The position numbers were made by a program, and so were the translations under genes. From positions 1 to 35,637 of the forward strand of contig JAUHXR010000057.1 of NCBI GenBank assembly GCA_030426845.1: a stretch of DNA of 35,637 bases, in the 5' to 3' direction. The stretch is from Polyangia bacterium. GTDB lineage: Bacteria > Myxococcota_A > Polyangia > Polyangiales > Sandaracinaceae. Below the pieces are notes generated by a model. The model ran no database searches. It was given only the letters and a program-made list of their open reading frames with translations, and was not told where the DNA came from. The stretch's first letter is position 1. The number at the start of each line of letters is the position of its first letter. Of the stretch, positions 26,215 to 34,132 are shown piece by piece.

Positions 26215-28167
26215 TCAGGGGCCGACCAGCGCCGCGGCGCGCATCACGAAGCCCTGGCCGGCGCTGAGGTTGGTGTTGGTGCCCGAGCCCACGATGCTCC
26301 AGTGCATGAGGTTGGTGGTGTCGCCGCGGGTCGTGTCGGCGAGCTGATCGCCGGCCCCGAACGGCGCGCAGTTGTCGTCGGCGGGGAGCTCACCGGGCCC
26401 GCACGGGCGGAGCTGCTCGGTGACGTGGAAGAGGCCGAGGTAGTGGCCGAGCTCGTGCGCGAGGATCTGGCCGAGCACCGCCGAGCCCGTCGATCCGGAT
26501 CCGAGCCCGGTGAAGGACGATACAACGCCGCTGTGCCGGCTCCCGTGGAGCTCGACCGGCCCCGGGATGCCGCCCGCGATCCCGAGGGCGCGGAAGCCGC
26601 CGCCGCCCGCGCTGATCGAGCGCACCAGGAAGACGTCCACCGCCCGGCCGCCGAGGGTCGAGCTGCCCGAGCGGAAGAGGGTCGCGAGCTCGCTGGTCGG
26701 TCCGTCGGTCGAGTCGATCACCGCGAGCGAGGGCTGGGCGAGATCGACGTAGCGGACCGTCCCGACCGAGACCCCGACCTGGGCGAGGATCTGGCGGAGC
26801 CGCGTCAATCCGCCTTGCAGGAAGCCGTCGCTGGGGGCGCTCGCCGCGGTGAGCCCCACGCCCGAAACGAGGTGGATGTTGAGATCGATCCGGCCCGCGG
26901 TGAGCGGCGCGCCAGTGGGCGTACGCTTGACCCGCGCGAAGACGCGCAGCTGGGCAGTGCGGGAGTCGCCGGCCGAGGCCTGGAGGGGGCTGACCGAGAA
27001 GCGGTGGAGGCCCGGCACGAACGTGACCCGGTCGGGCGTGGTGTTCGGCACGAGCATCGTGATCGACTCGGAGGTGTCCGCCGGCAGCCAGCGGATCGGC
27101 GTGTCGACGAGCATCCCGATCTGGCTGAGGTCGAAGATCTGCAGTCCGTTCGGGTCGGTCACCGAGATGAACGTGAGGTCGAGCACCGGGGAGGCGCCGA
27201 CGTCACGGGCCTCGAAGGTCACGCTCACCGCGTCCGGCGGCGTCGCGAGATCGAAGGCCTGACCGAAGCCGGCCTCGAGCGTCACCTCGCCGAGGTCGAC
27301 CGTGTTCACGCCGCCGGCGCCGACCGGCGGGTAGCCACACCCCATGTAGGTCGCTGCGCCCGCGCCGGCGCGCGGCATCGACGTGCAGATCTGCCCCGCG
27401 ACGCAGTCGCCGTCGTCGTTGCACACCTCGGTGCACTGGCCCTGCTGGCAGATCCGAGCCGCGCAGCCGTCGTCGCTCGTGCAGAGCTGCGCCGTGCCGA
27501 GCGAGGCGGGCGGGGAGAGGACGCAGATCGCGGGCGCGGCGTCGGGCGCGCCGTCACCGTCGGTGTCGGTCGGGACGGCCGAGCAGCCCGCCTCGACCTC
27601 GAACTCGAAGCAGTCGGTCGCCTCGGCGCAGGGCAGCGAGCACACGCCGCCGAGCGCTGCCGGCAAGCACACGCCGCCCACGCACTCGTCGTCGCGGGTG
27701 CAGGGGCTCCCGTGCGGCGCCGCGAGGCCCGCGTCTTCGAGCGTCTCCACGCACTGGCCGGCGCGGCAGGTCTGCGACGGCCCGCAGTCCGCGGGCGTGG
27801 TGCAGGCCGCGGGGACGCACCGTCCGCTCGAGCAGCTCCCGCCCGCGCCGCAGTCCGCGTCGACCGTGCAGCTCGGGCGGCAGCTCCCCATCCAGCACTG
27901 GTAGCCGTCGCGGCAGGCGGCGTCGTCGGCGCAGCGCGCGAGGCAGAGCGAGGTGCCGCCGGCCGGCACGCAGTCGGCCTCGCCCTCGCAGGATCCGTCG
28001 CACACGAGCGTGCAGTAGCCGCCCGGGAACTGCGGCGTCTCGACGCAGCCGAGGTCGCCCTCGCAGGGGGAGGAGGCGCTGCAGGGCGCGCCGTACACCC
28101 CCACGGGGTCGGAGCCGCAGGCGGCGAGGGTGAGTGCGAGGAGGGCTCCGAAGCGACGGCAAGTCAT
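26215..28167 (-). CDS. Cys-rich lipoprotein with metzincin-type protease domain
   Basis: A 650-residue surface-type lipoprotein: signal MTCRRFGALLALTLAAC, cysteine 17. Residues about 25-270 contain many cysteines in short repeated modules (CTTPADCGPSQTCRAGQC, CTVDADCGAGGSCSSGRC, CTSDDGCAARICQQGQC), similar to Cys-rich modules of myxobacterial surface proteins. A beta-rich middle follows. The C-terminal domain carries the zinc motif HELGHYLGLFH at 571-581 (H571, E572, H575, H581) and a downstream Met-turn-like LMHW, as in metzincins. I prefer ATG 28167 to the GTG at 28188 because the signal begins there and a TACACT box sits 12 bases upstream. Likely an anchored extracellular protease; substrate unknown. 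Confidence 0.85.
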   Translation of the reverse strand: MTCRRFGALLALTLAACGSDPVGVYGAPCSASSPCEGDLGCVETPQFPGGYCTLVCDGSCEGEADCVPAGGTSLCLARCADDAACRDGYQCWMGSCRPSCTVDADCGAGGSCSSGRCVPAACTTPADCGPSQTCRAGQCVETLEDAGLAAPHGSPCTRDDECVGGVCLPAALGGVCSLPCAEATDCFEFEVEAGCSAVPTDTDGDGAPDAAPAICVLSPPASLGTAQLCTSDDGCAARICQQGQCTEVCNDDGDCVAGQICTSMPRAGAGAATYMGCGYPPVGAGGVNTVDLGEVTLEAGFGQAFDLATPPDAVSVTFEARDVGASPVLDLTFISVTDPNGLQIFDLSQIGMLVDTPIRWLPADTSESITMLVPNTTPDRVTFVPGLHRFSVSPLQASAGDSRTAQLRVFARVKRTPTGAPLTAGRIDLNIHLVSGVGLTAASAPSDGFLQGGLTRLRQILAQVGVSVGTVRYVDLAQPSLAVIDSTDGPTSELATLFRSGSSTLGGRAVDVFLVRSISAGGGGFRALGIAGGIPGPVELHGSRHSGVVSSFTGLGSGSTGSAVLGQILAHELGHYLGLFHVTEQLRPCGPGELPADDNCAPFGAGDQLADTTRGDTTNLMHWSIVGSGTNTNLSAGQGFVMRAAALVGP

Positions 28168-28179
28168 CGAGGGCGCTGC

Positions 28180-28185
28180 AGTGTA
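28180..28185 (-). promoter_or_regulatory. -10-like box for the metzincin-like gene
   Basis: TACACT on the minus strand, 12 bases before ATG 28167, would give an mRNA leader of only about six nucleotides. No Shine-Dalgarno is present. Confidence 0.35.
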
Positions 28186-28246
28186 CACCCGGCCGCGCGC
28201 GGCGCCCGCGCGACATCCTACCTGGACGGCGCCTCGGGCATCTCCC

Positions 28247-28276
28247 CTGTCACCTGCGGGATCTCCGCGCTAGTCT
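28247..28276 (+). promoter_or_regulatory. candidate promoter for the Ser/Thr kinase
   Basis: CTGTCA (28247-28252), 18-nt spacer, TAGTCT (28271-28276). The same -10 hexamer TAGTCT precedes the bactofilin operon. Predicted leader about 50 nt. Confidence 0.35.
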
Positions 28277-28333
28277 CCGCGCGAACGAGGAGCTCGCGCC
28301 GGGCTCCGGGGGCTTGCAGACGGCGAGAGTGAG

Positions 28334-29701
28334 TTGACTGCGCGACTGGGCAGCTACGACCTGGTTCGGAAGATCGCCGCGGGCGGGATGGCCGAGATCT
28401 TTCTCGCCCGTCAGTGGGGCGAGGGCGGGTTCTTCCGCGACGTGGTCGTCAAGCGACTCTTCTCGCACCTCGCCGAGCACGAGCGGCAGCTGCGGATGTT
28501 CCTCGACGAGGCGCGGCTCCTCTCGGAGCTGTCGCACCCGAACATCCCGCAGGTCTACGACGTCGGCTATCAGGACGGGCACTGGTACATCGCGATGGAG
28601 TACGTCGAGGGGCTGACCGTGGCCGACCTCTGGCGACAGGGCGCGAAGGCCGGCGTGGTGATGCCGATGAACGTCGCGATCGCCGTGACGCTGCAGGCGT
28701 GCGAGGCCCTCCATCACGCGCACGAGCGCGCGGATCGCGCGGGGCGCCCGCTGCGCATCGTCCACCGCGACGTGACGCCGCACAACCTGATGCTCACGCG
28801 CGACGGCGTGGGCAAGCTGATGGACTTCGGCGTCGCGGCGACGAGCGCGCGCAAGGACACCGAGGCGGGCGCGGTGCGCGGCACGTTCGCGTACATGGCC
28901 CCCGAGCAGGTGCGCGGCCGCCCGCTCGACAAGCGGGCCGACGTCTTCGCGCTCGGCGTCGTCCTGTACGAGCTGACGACGGGCACGCGGCTCTTCCGCG
29001 GGACGGACGTGCAGATCATGACCGCGGTGGTCGAGCAGGACGCGCCGCTGCCCTCGAGCCGCGTCCCGGGCTACCCCGCGGACCTCGAGGAGATCGTGCG
29101 GGCGACGCTCATGCGGGACCGGTCTCAGCGCATGCCCAGCGCCGCGCACCTCGCCGCGTACCTCGAGGAGCTCGCGATGCGGCACGGGATGCTGATCGGC
29201 CCGCGCGCGGTCGCGCGCTACTTCGGCTCGGTCGCGCCGGCCACGCGGATCCGCGAGGAGGCGCTCGCGATGGTGGAGAAGCCGACCCTCGAGGTGGTGC
29301 CCGACTCCGAGTCGCGCCGCGTCTGGGGCGCCGACTCCGAGGAGCTGCCCGAGATCGACGAGAGCGAGCTGCTCGACGACCTCGAGCTGCTGAGCGTCCC
29401 GCCGGCCGCGCCGGACTCGCTCGGTCCCGACACCGTTCAGCCGCTGCCGCCGATCGACGCGTTCGACGATCTGCACGAGGAGATCACCGCGCAGTCCGAC
29501 GCGTACAGCCTCGACGACGAGGATGAGGCCCTGGTGCTCGACGGCTTCGCGGACGAGCTGTCTCGCGACCGGGACCGACCGGTGGTGCTGCTCGAGGGCT
29601 CGGCCCGCAAGGAGCCGGCGCCGCGCGGCGACGAAGAGGGCGGAGACTACGTGAGCGAGCTCGAGCGGCGCCTGGCCGGCGAGGATCCGAGCGAGCGCTG
29701 A
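28334..29701 (+). CDS. cytosolic eukaryotic-like Ser/Thr protein kinase
   Basis: A 455-residue Hanks-type kinase. Glycine loop KIAAGGMAEIF (13-23), ATP lysine K40 (DVVVKRL), catalytic HRDVTPHN (144-151), DFG (164-166), activation segment RGTFAYMAPEQVRG. The kinase domain ends near 285. The C-terminal about 170 residues are acidic and disordered (EELPEIDESELLDDLELL), without a membrane helix. Start TTG 28334 is the first codon that fits the domain edge; ribosome-binding sequence is weak. It converges on a small Cys-rich lipoprotein; the two stop codons lie in one short hairpin (29698-29711). Divergent from the metzincin-like gene. Substrate unknown. Confidence 0.9.
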   Translation: MTARLGSYDLVRKIAAGGMAEIFLARQWGEGGFFRDVVVKRLFSHLAEHERQLRMFLDEARLLSELSHPNIPQVYDVGYQDGHWYIAMEYVEGLTVADLWRQGAKAGVVMPMNVAIAVTLQACEALHHAHERADRAGRPLRIVHRDVTPHNLMLTRDGVGKLMDFGVAATSARKDTEAGAVRGTFAYMAPEQVRGRPLDKRADVFALGVVLYELTTGTRLFRGTDVQIMTAVVEQDAPLPSSRVPGYPADLEEIVRATLMRDRSQRMPSAAHLAAYLEELAMRHGMLIGPRAVARYFGSVAPATRIREEALAMVEKPTLEVVPDSESRRVWGADSEELPEIDESELLDDLELLSVPPAAPDSLGPDTVQPLPPIDAFDDLHEEITAQSDAYSLDDEDEALVLDGFADELSRDRDRPVVLLEGSARKEPAPRGDEEGGDYVSELERRLAGEDPSER

Positions 29702-29711
29702 GCGATCTCAG
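29698..29711. terminator. small hairpin spanning both convergent stop codons
   Basis: CTGAG (29698-29702) pairs with CTCAG (29707-29711) across CGAT. The TGA of the kinase (29699-29701) and the TGA of the opposite gene (29710-29708) sit in the two arms. Short stem without T-tract, so only a weak terminator candidate. Confidence 0.3.
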
Positions 29712-29941
29712 GGGTCGAGCGGCACGCCGCGATCCGGGCAAGGGCGCATCAGCGAGGGAGACTCCTCGCAGAACCCGTCCACGCAGAGCGTGAGCAGACC
29801 GCACGTCTGCGTCGGGTTGCAGTCCTCGAGCTGCGCGCACGGGACACCGTCGCCGGGCTCGGGCGCGTCGGGCTGACGCGGGCACCCCAGCAGGGTCAGG
29901 CCGAGCAGCGCGGGGAGCGCGATCCGAAGGCAGCGAGCCAC
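29708..29941 (-). CDS. small Cys-rich lipoprotein
   Basis: A 77-residue lipoprotein: signal MARCLRIALPALLGLTLLGC with lipobox LLGC, cysteine 20. The mature 57 residues have six cysteines (35, 41, 47, 53, 58, 68) in the pattern CAQLEDCNPTQTC...CVDGFC, resembling the Cys-rich modules in the metzincin-like lipoprotein at 26215-28167. The start must be GTG 29941 or very near: an in-frame TAG stop lies only four codons upstream, inside a TAGGAT box, and no other start codon lies between. Convergent with a Ser/Thr kinase. Function unknown; probably a disulfide-stabilised surface module. Confidence 0.7.
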   Translation of the reverse strand: MARCLRIALPALLGLTLLGCPRQPDAPEPGDGVPCAQLEDCNPTQTCGLLTLCVDGFCEESPSLMRPCPDRGVPLDP

Positions 29942-29953
29942 CGCCGCATCCTA
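29939..29953 (-). promoter_or_regulatory. -10-like box directly before GTG (leaderless candidate)
   Basis: On the minus strand TAGGAT (29953-29948) is six bases from GTG 29941. The box contains an in-frame TAG, so translation cannot start further upstream. No Shine-Dalgarno. Confidence 0.4.
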
Positions 29954-30075
29954 GCAGCGTCCCGGAGCCGATGCCTCCGCTCGCGCGCGTGAGCCGCCGG
30001 AGCCTGGGGCCAACGCACCGCCGTCCCCGGGCGCCGGGGTCTCGGGCCGGGGCGCCGATAGAGGCGCAAGCTGCC

Positions 30076-32640
30076 TTACAGGATGTCGTACTCCTTGAGG
30101 CGCCGGTAGAAGGTGCGGCGCGCCATGCCGAGGGCCTTGGCGGCGCGCACCCGGTTCCAGTTGTGCTGCTCGAGGGCCGAGAGGATGCGGCCCTTCTCGG
30201 TCTCCTTGAACTCGGAGACGGTCGCGGGCGGCGCCTCGGCCCGGGCCGGCGCGGCGGCCGGGGCCTGGGAGAGCGCCCGATCGATCCGCGGAGGAACGAC
30301 GAGCGCGCTGCCGTCGTCGGCGAGCGCGAGGTCGTCGGCGTCGATCACGTCCCCCTCCGCCATGACCCAGGCGTTGAGGAGAAGGTGCTCGAGCTGGCGC
30401 ACGTTCCCCGGCAGCGGGTGCGACCGGATGCGGTTGACCGCGTCGCGCGAGATGCGCTTCGGCTCGGCGTCGTCCCGGCGCGCGAACATCGCGAGGAAGT
30501 GATCGCAGAGCAGCGGGATGTCGTCGGCCCGGTCGCGCAGCGGCGGCAGCCACAGCTCGACCACGTTGAGACGGTAGTAGAGGTCCTCGCGGAACTCCCC
30601 GCGCGTCACGAGCTCGGTGAGCGCCTTGTTGGAGGCGGCGATGACCCGCACGTCGATCGGCAGCTCGTCCTCGCCGCCGACCGGTCGGACGCGGCCCTCC
30701 TGCAGCACACGGAGCAAGTCGACCTGCATCTTGGCCGGCATGTCGCCGACCTCGTCGAGGAAGAGCGTGCCGCCCGAGGCGCGGACGAGGACCCCCGAGC
30801 GATCGCGGTCGGCGCCGGTGAACGCGCCGCGCACGTGGCCGAACAGCTCGCTCTCGAGGAGCGCCTCGGGGACGGCGGCGCAGTTCAGCGCGACGAAGGG
30901 CTCGCGCGAGCGTCGCCCGCCGAAGTGGATGGCGCGCGCGATGAGCTCCTTGCCGGTGCCGCTCTCGCCCTGGATGACGACGGGGACGTCCGCGTCCTGG
31001 ACGCGATCGATGACCGCGAACACGCGTCGCATCGGCGCGCTGTGGCCGACGATCCCGTGTCGGTCGTTGGCCTGTCGCAGCGCGTCTCGCGCGCGGATGA
31101 GCTCCGTCTTGGCCTCGGCGAGCTCGTTCGTCTTCGCGTCGAGGAGCCGCTCGATCTCCTCCTTGGCCACCGCGAGGTCCTCGTTGGCGCGCTCGAGCTG
31201 CTCGCGGCGCTCCTCGAGCGAGCGCAGGAGCCGGGCGTTCTCGAGCGCGATCGCGGCCTGATCCGCGAAGGCGAGCAGCAGGTCCAGGTCGCCCTCGCCG
31301 AAGCGCCCGCGGCGCACGCGGTGCTCGAGGTACAGGACGCCCAGTTCGCCGGCGCGGCCGCGGATGGGCAGGCAGGCGACCGACTTGAGCATCAGCTTGT
31401 GGACCGAGACGTACTCGCTGAGGCGGTGATCGTTGCGCGCGTCGACGGTGAGGATCGGCTCGCCGTCGATGAGGACCGCCTCGGCGATCGAGCGGCTGAA
31501 CGCGACGTGCGGATCCTCGGGGTTGGCCGCGTCGCGCACGGTGTGCGGCATCAAGCCCCCGCGCTCGTCGGTCAGGAGCACGAAGCCGCGCTCGGCGCCC
31601 GACAGCTCGATCGCGCAATCCGTGATGCGCTCGAGCAGGCGGCCGAGATCGGTCTCCGACGCGAGGCGCTTGAGCACCTCGAGGAGGCGCGCGAGCCGGC
31701 CGTCGGCGAATGGGGCCTGGGCGAGCGCGGCGCGGCGCGGGCGGTCGGTCTGGCCGGCGGCGCGGCGGCGCACGTGCTGGCGCGCGCGGTCGTTCCAGAA
31801 ACCTTCGCGGTGCTCGCGCGCGAGGCCGGTGGCGATCGACTCGAGCGCCTCGACCGCCTGCTCCCAGCTCTTGCGGGCGAGGAACTCCGCGCCGTGCTCC
31901 TCGTGCAGCTTCCCCAGCGCCGCGAGGGCCCGCCACTGGAGGGCCGGTGTGTCGCGGAGCGCGTGCGCGAGGCGCTCGAGCTCGGTGACCGCGCCGTCGG
32001 CGTCGCCGGTGGCGCCGCGGGCCCGCGCGAGCAACAGCGCGAGCCGCGGCCGGAGCCGGCCGACCCTTGCTGCCTCGATGTGATCGCGCGCCTCCGCCAG
32101 GCGGGACGCGGCCGCCGAGGGGTCGACCGGCCCGTCCCGATCCAGCAGGGCCTCGGCCGCGTCGAGATAGGCCCCCGCGAGGTGCTCGCCTGCGTCGTCG
32201 ACCTCCCGCAGGTGCGCCAGCGCGTTGTCGAAGCAGCGCAGCGCCTCTTCCGTTTGCCCGGTGGCGAGGGCCGCGCGCCCGAGCGCCCGGCTTGCCTCGG
32301 CGCGCGCCACGCCGTCGGCCTGACGGTCCTCGAGCACCCCGCGGGCCTCGACCGGCGCCTCGGCGAGCTGACCGAGCCAGGCCCGCAGCCGCGCTCTCAG
32401 CGACCGGGCCCGGGCGGCTTCCGTCGGGGCGTCCGCGTCCCCGGCCTCGCGCAGCGCCTCCTCGATCAGGCCGAGCGCGTCCTGAGCGCGCCCGCGGGCC
32501 CACGCCAGGCGGGCGCCCTCCCACGCGACCCGCGCTCGATCGGGCCCCTGGGCCGCCTGCCTCAGCGCGGAGAGGGCCTCGTCCGCGGCGTCGAGGTCAC
32601 CGGAGGCCAGTGCCTCGGCGAAGGAGCCGAAGTTCGCCAT
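30076..32640 (-). CDS. TPR-GAF sigma-54-dependent transcriptional activator
   Basis: An 854-residue enhancer-binding protein. Residues about 1-300 are TPR-like helical repeats (FAEALASGDLDAADEALSAL, ALGRAALATGQTEEALRCF, LAALGKLHEEHGAEFLARKSW); about 325-490 is a GAF sensor (AERGFVLLTDERGGLMPHTV, LPIRGRAGELGVLYLEHR); about 490-530 is a coiled coil; about 530-770 is AAA+ with Walker A GESGTGKE (558-565), canonical GAFTGA (605-610) and Walker [10 protein letters not shown]; the C-terminus is a Fis-type HTH (NRVRAAKALGMARRTFYRRL). The ATG at 32640 begins MANFGSFAEALASG; a GTG at 32676 is unlikely. Lies downstream of the LysM peptidase gene on the same strand (67-nt gap). TPR input suggests a protein or peptide signal. 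Confidence 0.92.
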   Translation of the reverse strand: MANFGSFAEALASGDLDAADEALSALRQAAQGPDRARVAWEGARLAWARGRAQDALGLIEEALREAGDADAPTEAARARSLRARLRAWLGQLAEAPVEARGVLEDRQADGVARAEASRALGRAALATGQTEEALRCFDNALAHLREVDDAGEHLAGAYLDAAEALLDRDGPVDPSAAASRLAEARDHIEAARVGRLRPRLALLLARARGATGDADGAVTELERLAHALRDTPALQWRALAALGKLHEEHGAEFLARKSWEQAVEALESIATGLAREHREGFWNDRARQHVRRRAAGQTDRPRRAALAQAPFADGRLARLLEVLKRLASETDLGRLLERITDCAIELSGAERGFVLLTDERGGLMPHTVRDAANPEDPHVAFSRSIAEAVLIDGEPILTVDARNDHRLSEYVSVHKLMLKSVACLPIRGRAGELGVLYLEHRVRRGRFGEGDLDLLLAFADQAAIALENARLLRSLEERREQLERANEDLAVAKEEIERLLDAKTNELAEAKTELIRARDALRQANDRHGIVGHSAPMRRVFAVIDRVQDADVPVVIQGESGTGKELIARAIHFGGRRSREPFVALNCAAVPEALLESELFGHVRGAFTGADRDRSGVLVRASGGTLFLDEVGDMPAKMQVDLLRVLQEGRVRPVGGEDELPIDVRVIAASNKALTELVTRGEFREDLYYRLNVVELWLPPLRDRADDIPLLCDHFLAMFARRDDAEPKRISRDAVNRIRSHPLPGNVRQLEHLLLNAWVMAEGDVIDADDLALADDGSALVVPPRIDRALSQAPAAAPARAEAPPATVSEFKETEKGRILSALEQHNWNRVRAAKALGMARRTFYRRLKEYDIL

Positions 32641-32707
32641 GAGCCAGACAGTGCCATCGTGGTCCGACCTGCACAAGACGGCACGTGTCAGGTGTGTGCC
32701 GCCGTGG

Positions 32708-33733
32708 TCAGTCGGTGTCGGCTTGCGCCGAGGCGCCGTGAGCGTCGTCGTCGTCGTCGTCGTCGGAGTCGTAGTCCGGGTCGTCGGCCCCCGCGCCGCG
32801 CCCGAAGCCGGTCGCCGCCACCTCCTCGTCGGTGGCGTCGTCGGGTGCCGCTTCGCCGCGGCGCTGGTAGTCGCTGCTCTCGCCCGGCCCGCTCCAGTCG
32901 ACCCAGTAGGAGTCGCGGTCGCGCACGTCGACGTGGACGAAGTGGCTGCGCGGGTAGAACCCGACGCCCACGTGGTTGAACGTCTCGCGCACGTAGTCGC
33001 GCAGCTCGGTGTTGGGGACGCCGCGGACGCGGATGTCCAGCGCGTGCCCGCGCACGTGGCGGCTGCTCGAGCGGGTCTCGCGTCCGGTCGGACGGTAGCC
33101 GCTCACGATGGTGATCTCGCGGCCGCCGAAGTGGTCCGAGATGCGGGCGAGGATCTCGATCAGCCGATCGGGCGGGCGCGGGCCGAGGCCGCGCGTCCGC
33201 GCGGAGCGCATGAGCTCCTGGAGGCGCCGCACGCCGGTACGCCTCGCGCGCCCGCGGCGGTCGACGATGCGGACGCGCAGGTGACGGTCGAGCGAGCGGC
33301 GGTAGAAGCGGGCGACCCCGGGGCTGCGTGGCTGGCCCCACCGCCGCGCCGCCTGCTGGCGCTCCTCGACGCGATCGAACCCGGGCAGCTCGATCCGCTG
33401 GCCGAGCCGGAGCGAGTCCGAGCGGAGCCGGTTCACCCGGCGCAGATCCGCCACCGAGCAGTCGTGGTCACGCGCGATGCTGGCGAGGGTCTCGCCGCGG
33501 GCGACGTAGTGGACGCCCGTCTCGGGGATCCTCAGGACCTGGCCGGGGCGCAGCTGGGCGCTGCGGCGCAGGTTGTTGGCGGCGGCGAGGTTCGCGACGC
33601 TCACATCGTAGCGGCCGGCGATGCGCGCGAGCGACTGGCCGGGCCGCACGCGATGCTCGCGCTGGGCGGCGGCAGGTGCGCTCCATCCGAGCGCGGCGGC
33701 GAGGGTGAGGGCGGCGAGTAGGCGCAGGGGCAT
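32708..33733 (-). CDS. LysM-domain M15/DUF882-type peptidoglycan peptidase
   Basis: A 341-residue exported protein with a signal peptide (about 1-24, cut after PAAA). Two LysM domains (about 27-70 and 74-118; HRVRPGQSLARIAGRYDVSV and HYVARGETLASIARDHDCSV) bind peptidoglycan. The C-terminal domain (about 185-280) matches M15/YcbK-like (DUF882) peptidases: SGYRP at 211-215, SRHVRGHALDI with likely zinc ligands H226 and D233, and FVHVD with H267. The tail is very acidic, with a run of seven Asp coded by a GTC-rich repeat. ATG 33733. Probably a periplasmic or surface cell-wall peptidase or binding protein; cleavage specificity unknown. Confidence 0.88.
   Translation of the reverse strand: MPLRLLAALTLAAALGWSAPAAAQREHRVRPGQSLARIAGRYDVSVANLAAANNLRRSAQLRPGQVLRIPETGVHYVARGETLASIARDHDCSVADLRRVNRLRSDSLRLGQRIELPGFDRVEERQQAARRWGQPRSPGVARFYRRSLDRHLRVRIVDRRGRARRTGVRRLQELMRSARTRGLGPRPPDRLIEILARISDHFGGREITIVSGYRPTGRETRSSSRHVRGHALDIRVRGVPNTELRDYVRETFNHVGVGFYPRSHFVHVDVRDRDSYWVDWSGPGESSDYQRRGEAAPDDATDEEVAATGFGRGAGADDPDYDSDDDDDDDAHGASAQADTD
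32744..32764. repeat. GTC trinucleotide repeat coding the Asp run
   Basis: Seven consecutive GTC units on the plus strand encode seven Asp residues on the minus strand near the C-terminus of the LysM peptidase. Slippage would change the acidic tail length without frameshift. Confidence 0.8.
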
Positions 33734-34132
33734 GGGACTCTCGGGCAGGAACCAGGGGCGGGCCAGCGAGGGCTCGCGCGCGCGGGGTAGGGCTCCCAGG
33801 GCTAGAATTTCGGACGAGGATCTGCAACCCGGCGGCGGCGAGCCCTGGGCCGCGGGGGCTCGGACGCGGCGGGGGCCCGGAGGATTCTCGAGGAGCGATG
33901 CCCACCGCGCGGCGCGGGCTCCCGGCCGGCGCGCGGGGAGGTTCTCCCAAAGGACTGCTAGGTTGTTCCCGTGCCCGTCGCCCGACGGCGCGAGCACGGC
34001 GTTCGACCAGGCCCGCCCGATCGCCCATCACGCGCCTCGGGAGCAGGAATCCGGGGCTAGTCGCATGTAATTTATGCATAATTAGGCTATATTTAGCCTC
34101 AATTCCTTGACGATTAGTCCAATGCTGCTCAT
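33734..34132. other. intergenic region with inverted repeat and AT-rich end
   Basis: About 400 bp without a gene I can support. CCCAGGGCT (33795-33803) and AGCCCTGGG (33841-33849) form a perfect 9-bp inverted repeat around a weak minus-strand promoter-like pair (TTGCAG at 33827-33822 and TAGCCC 17 nt on) facing the LysM gene. A plus-strand frame at 33898-34110 has GAGGAG before its ATG but Arg-rich, unstructured sequence and poor codon use, so I do not call it. The last 75 bp are strikingly AT-rich and are described separately. Confidence 0.6.
34058..34132 (+). promoter_or_regulatory. AT-rich promoter/operator region of the XRE gene
   Basis: In a genome of roughly 70% GC this stretch is mostly A/T. 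It contains the perfect palindrome TTATGCATAA (34072-34081), the hairpin-forming AGGCTA-TATT-TAGCCT (34084-34099) and a strong -10-like TATATT (34088-34093) inside it, plus TTGACG at 34107-34112. The overlap of palindromes with the -10 is what an autorepressed promoter would look like; the regulator gene begins at 34133. Confidence 0.55.

Noticed and set aside
32641-32665. TGGCAC just upstream of the TPR-GAF activator as a sigma-54 promoter
   Set aside because: The required TTGC element at -12 is missing; the sequence continues GGCTC up to the ATG.
33898-34110. 70-residue plus-strand ORF with GAGGAG before its ATG
   Set aside because: Arg-rich, mixed low-GC third positions, ends in the AT-rich control region and has no recognisable feature; likely chance.
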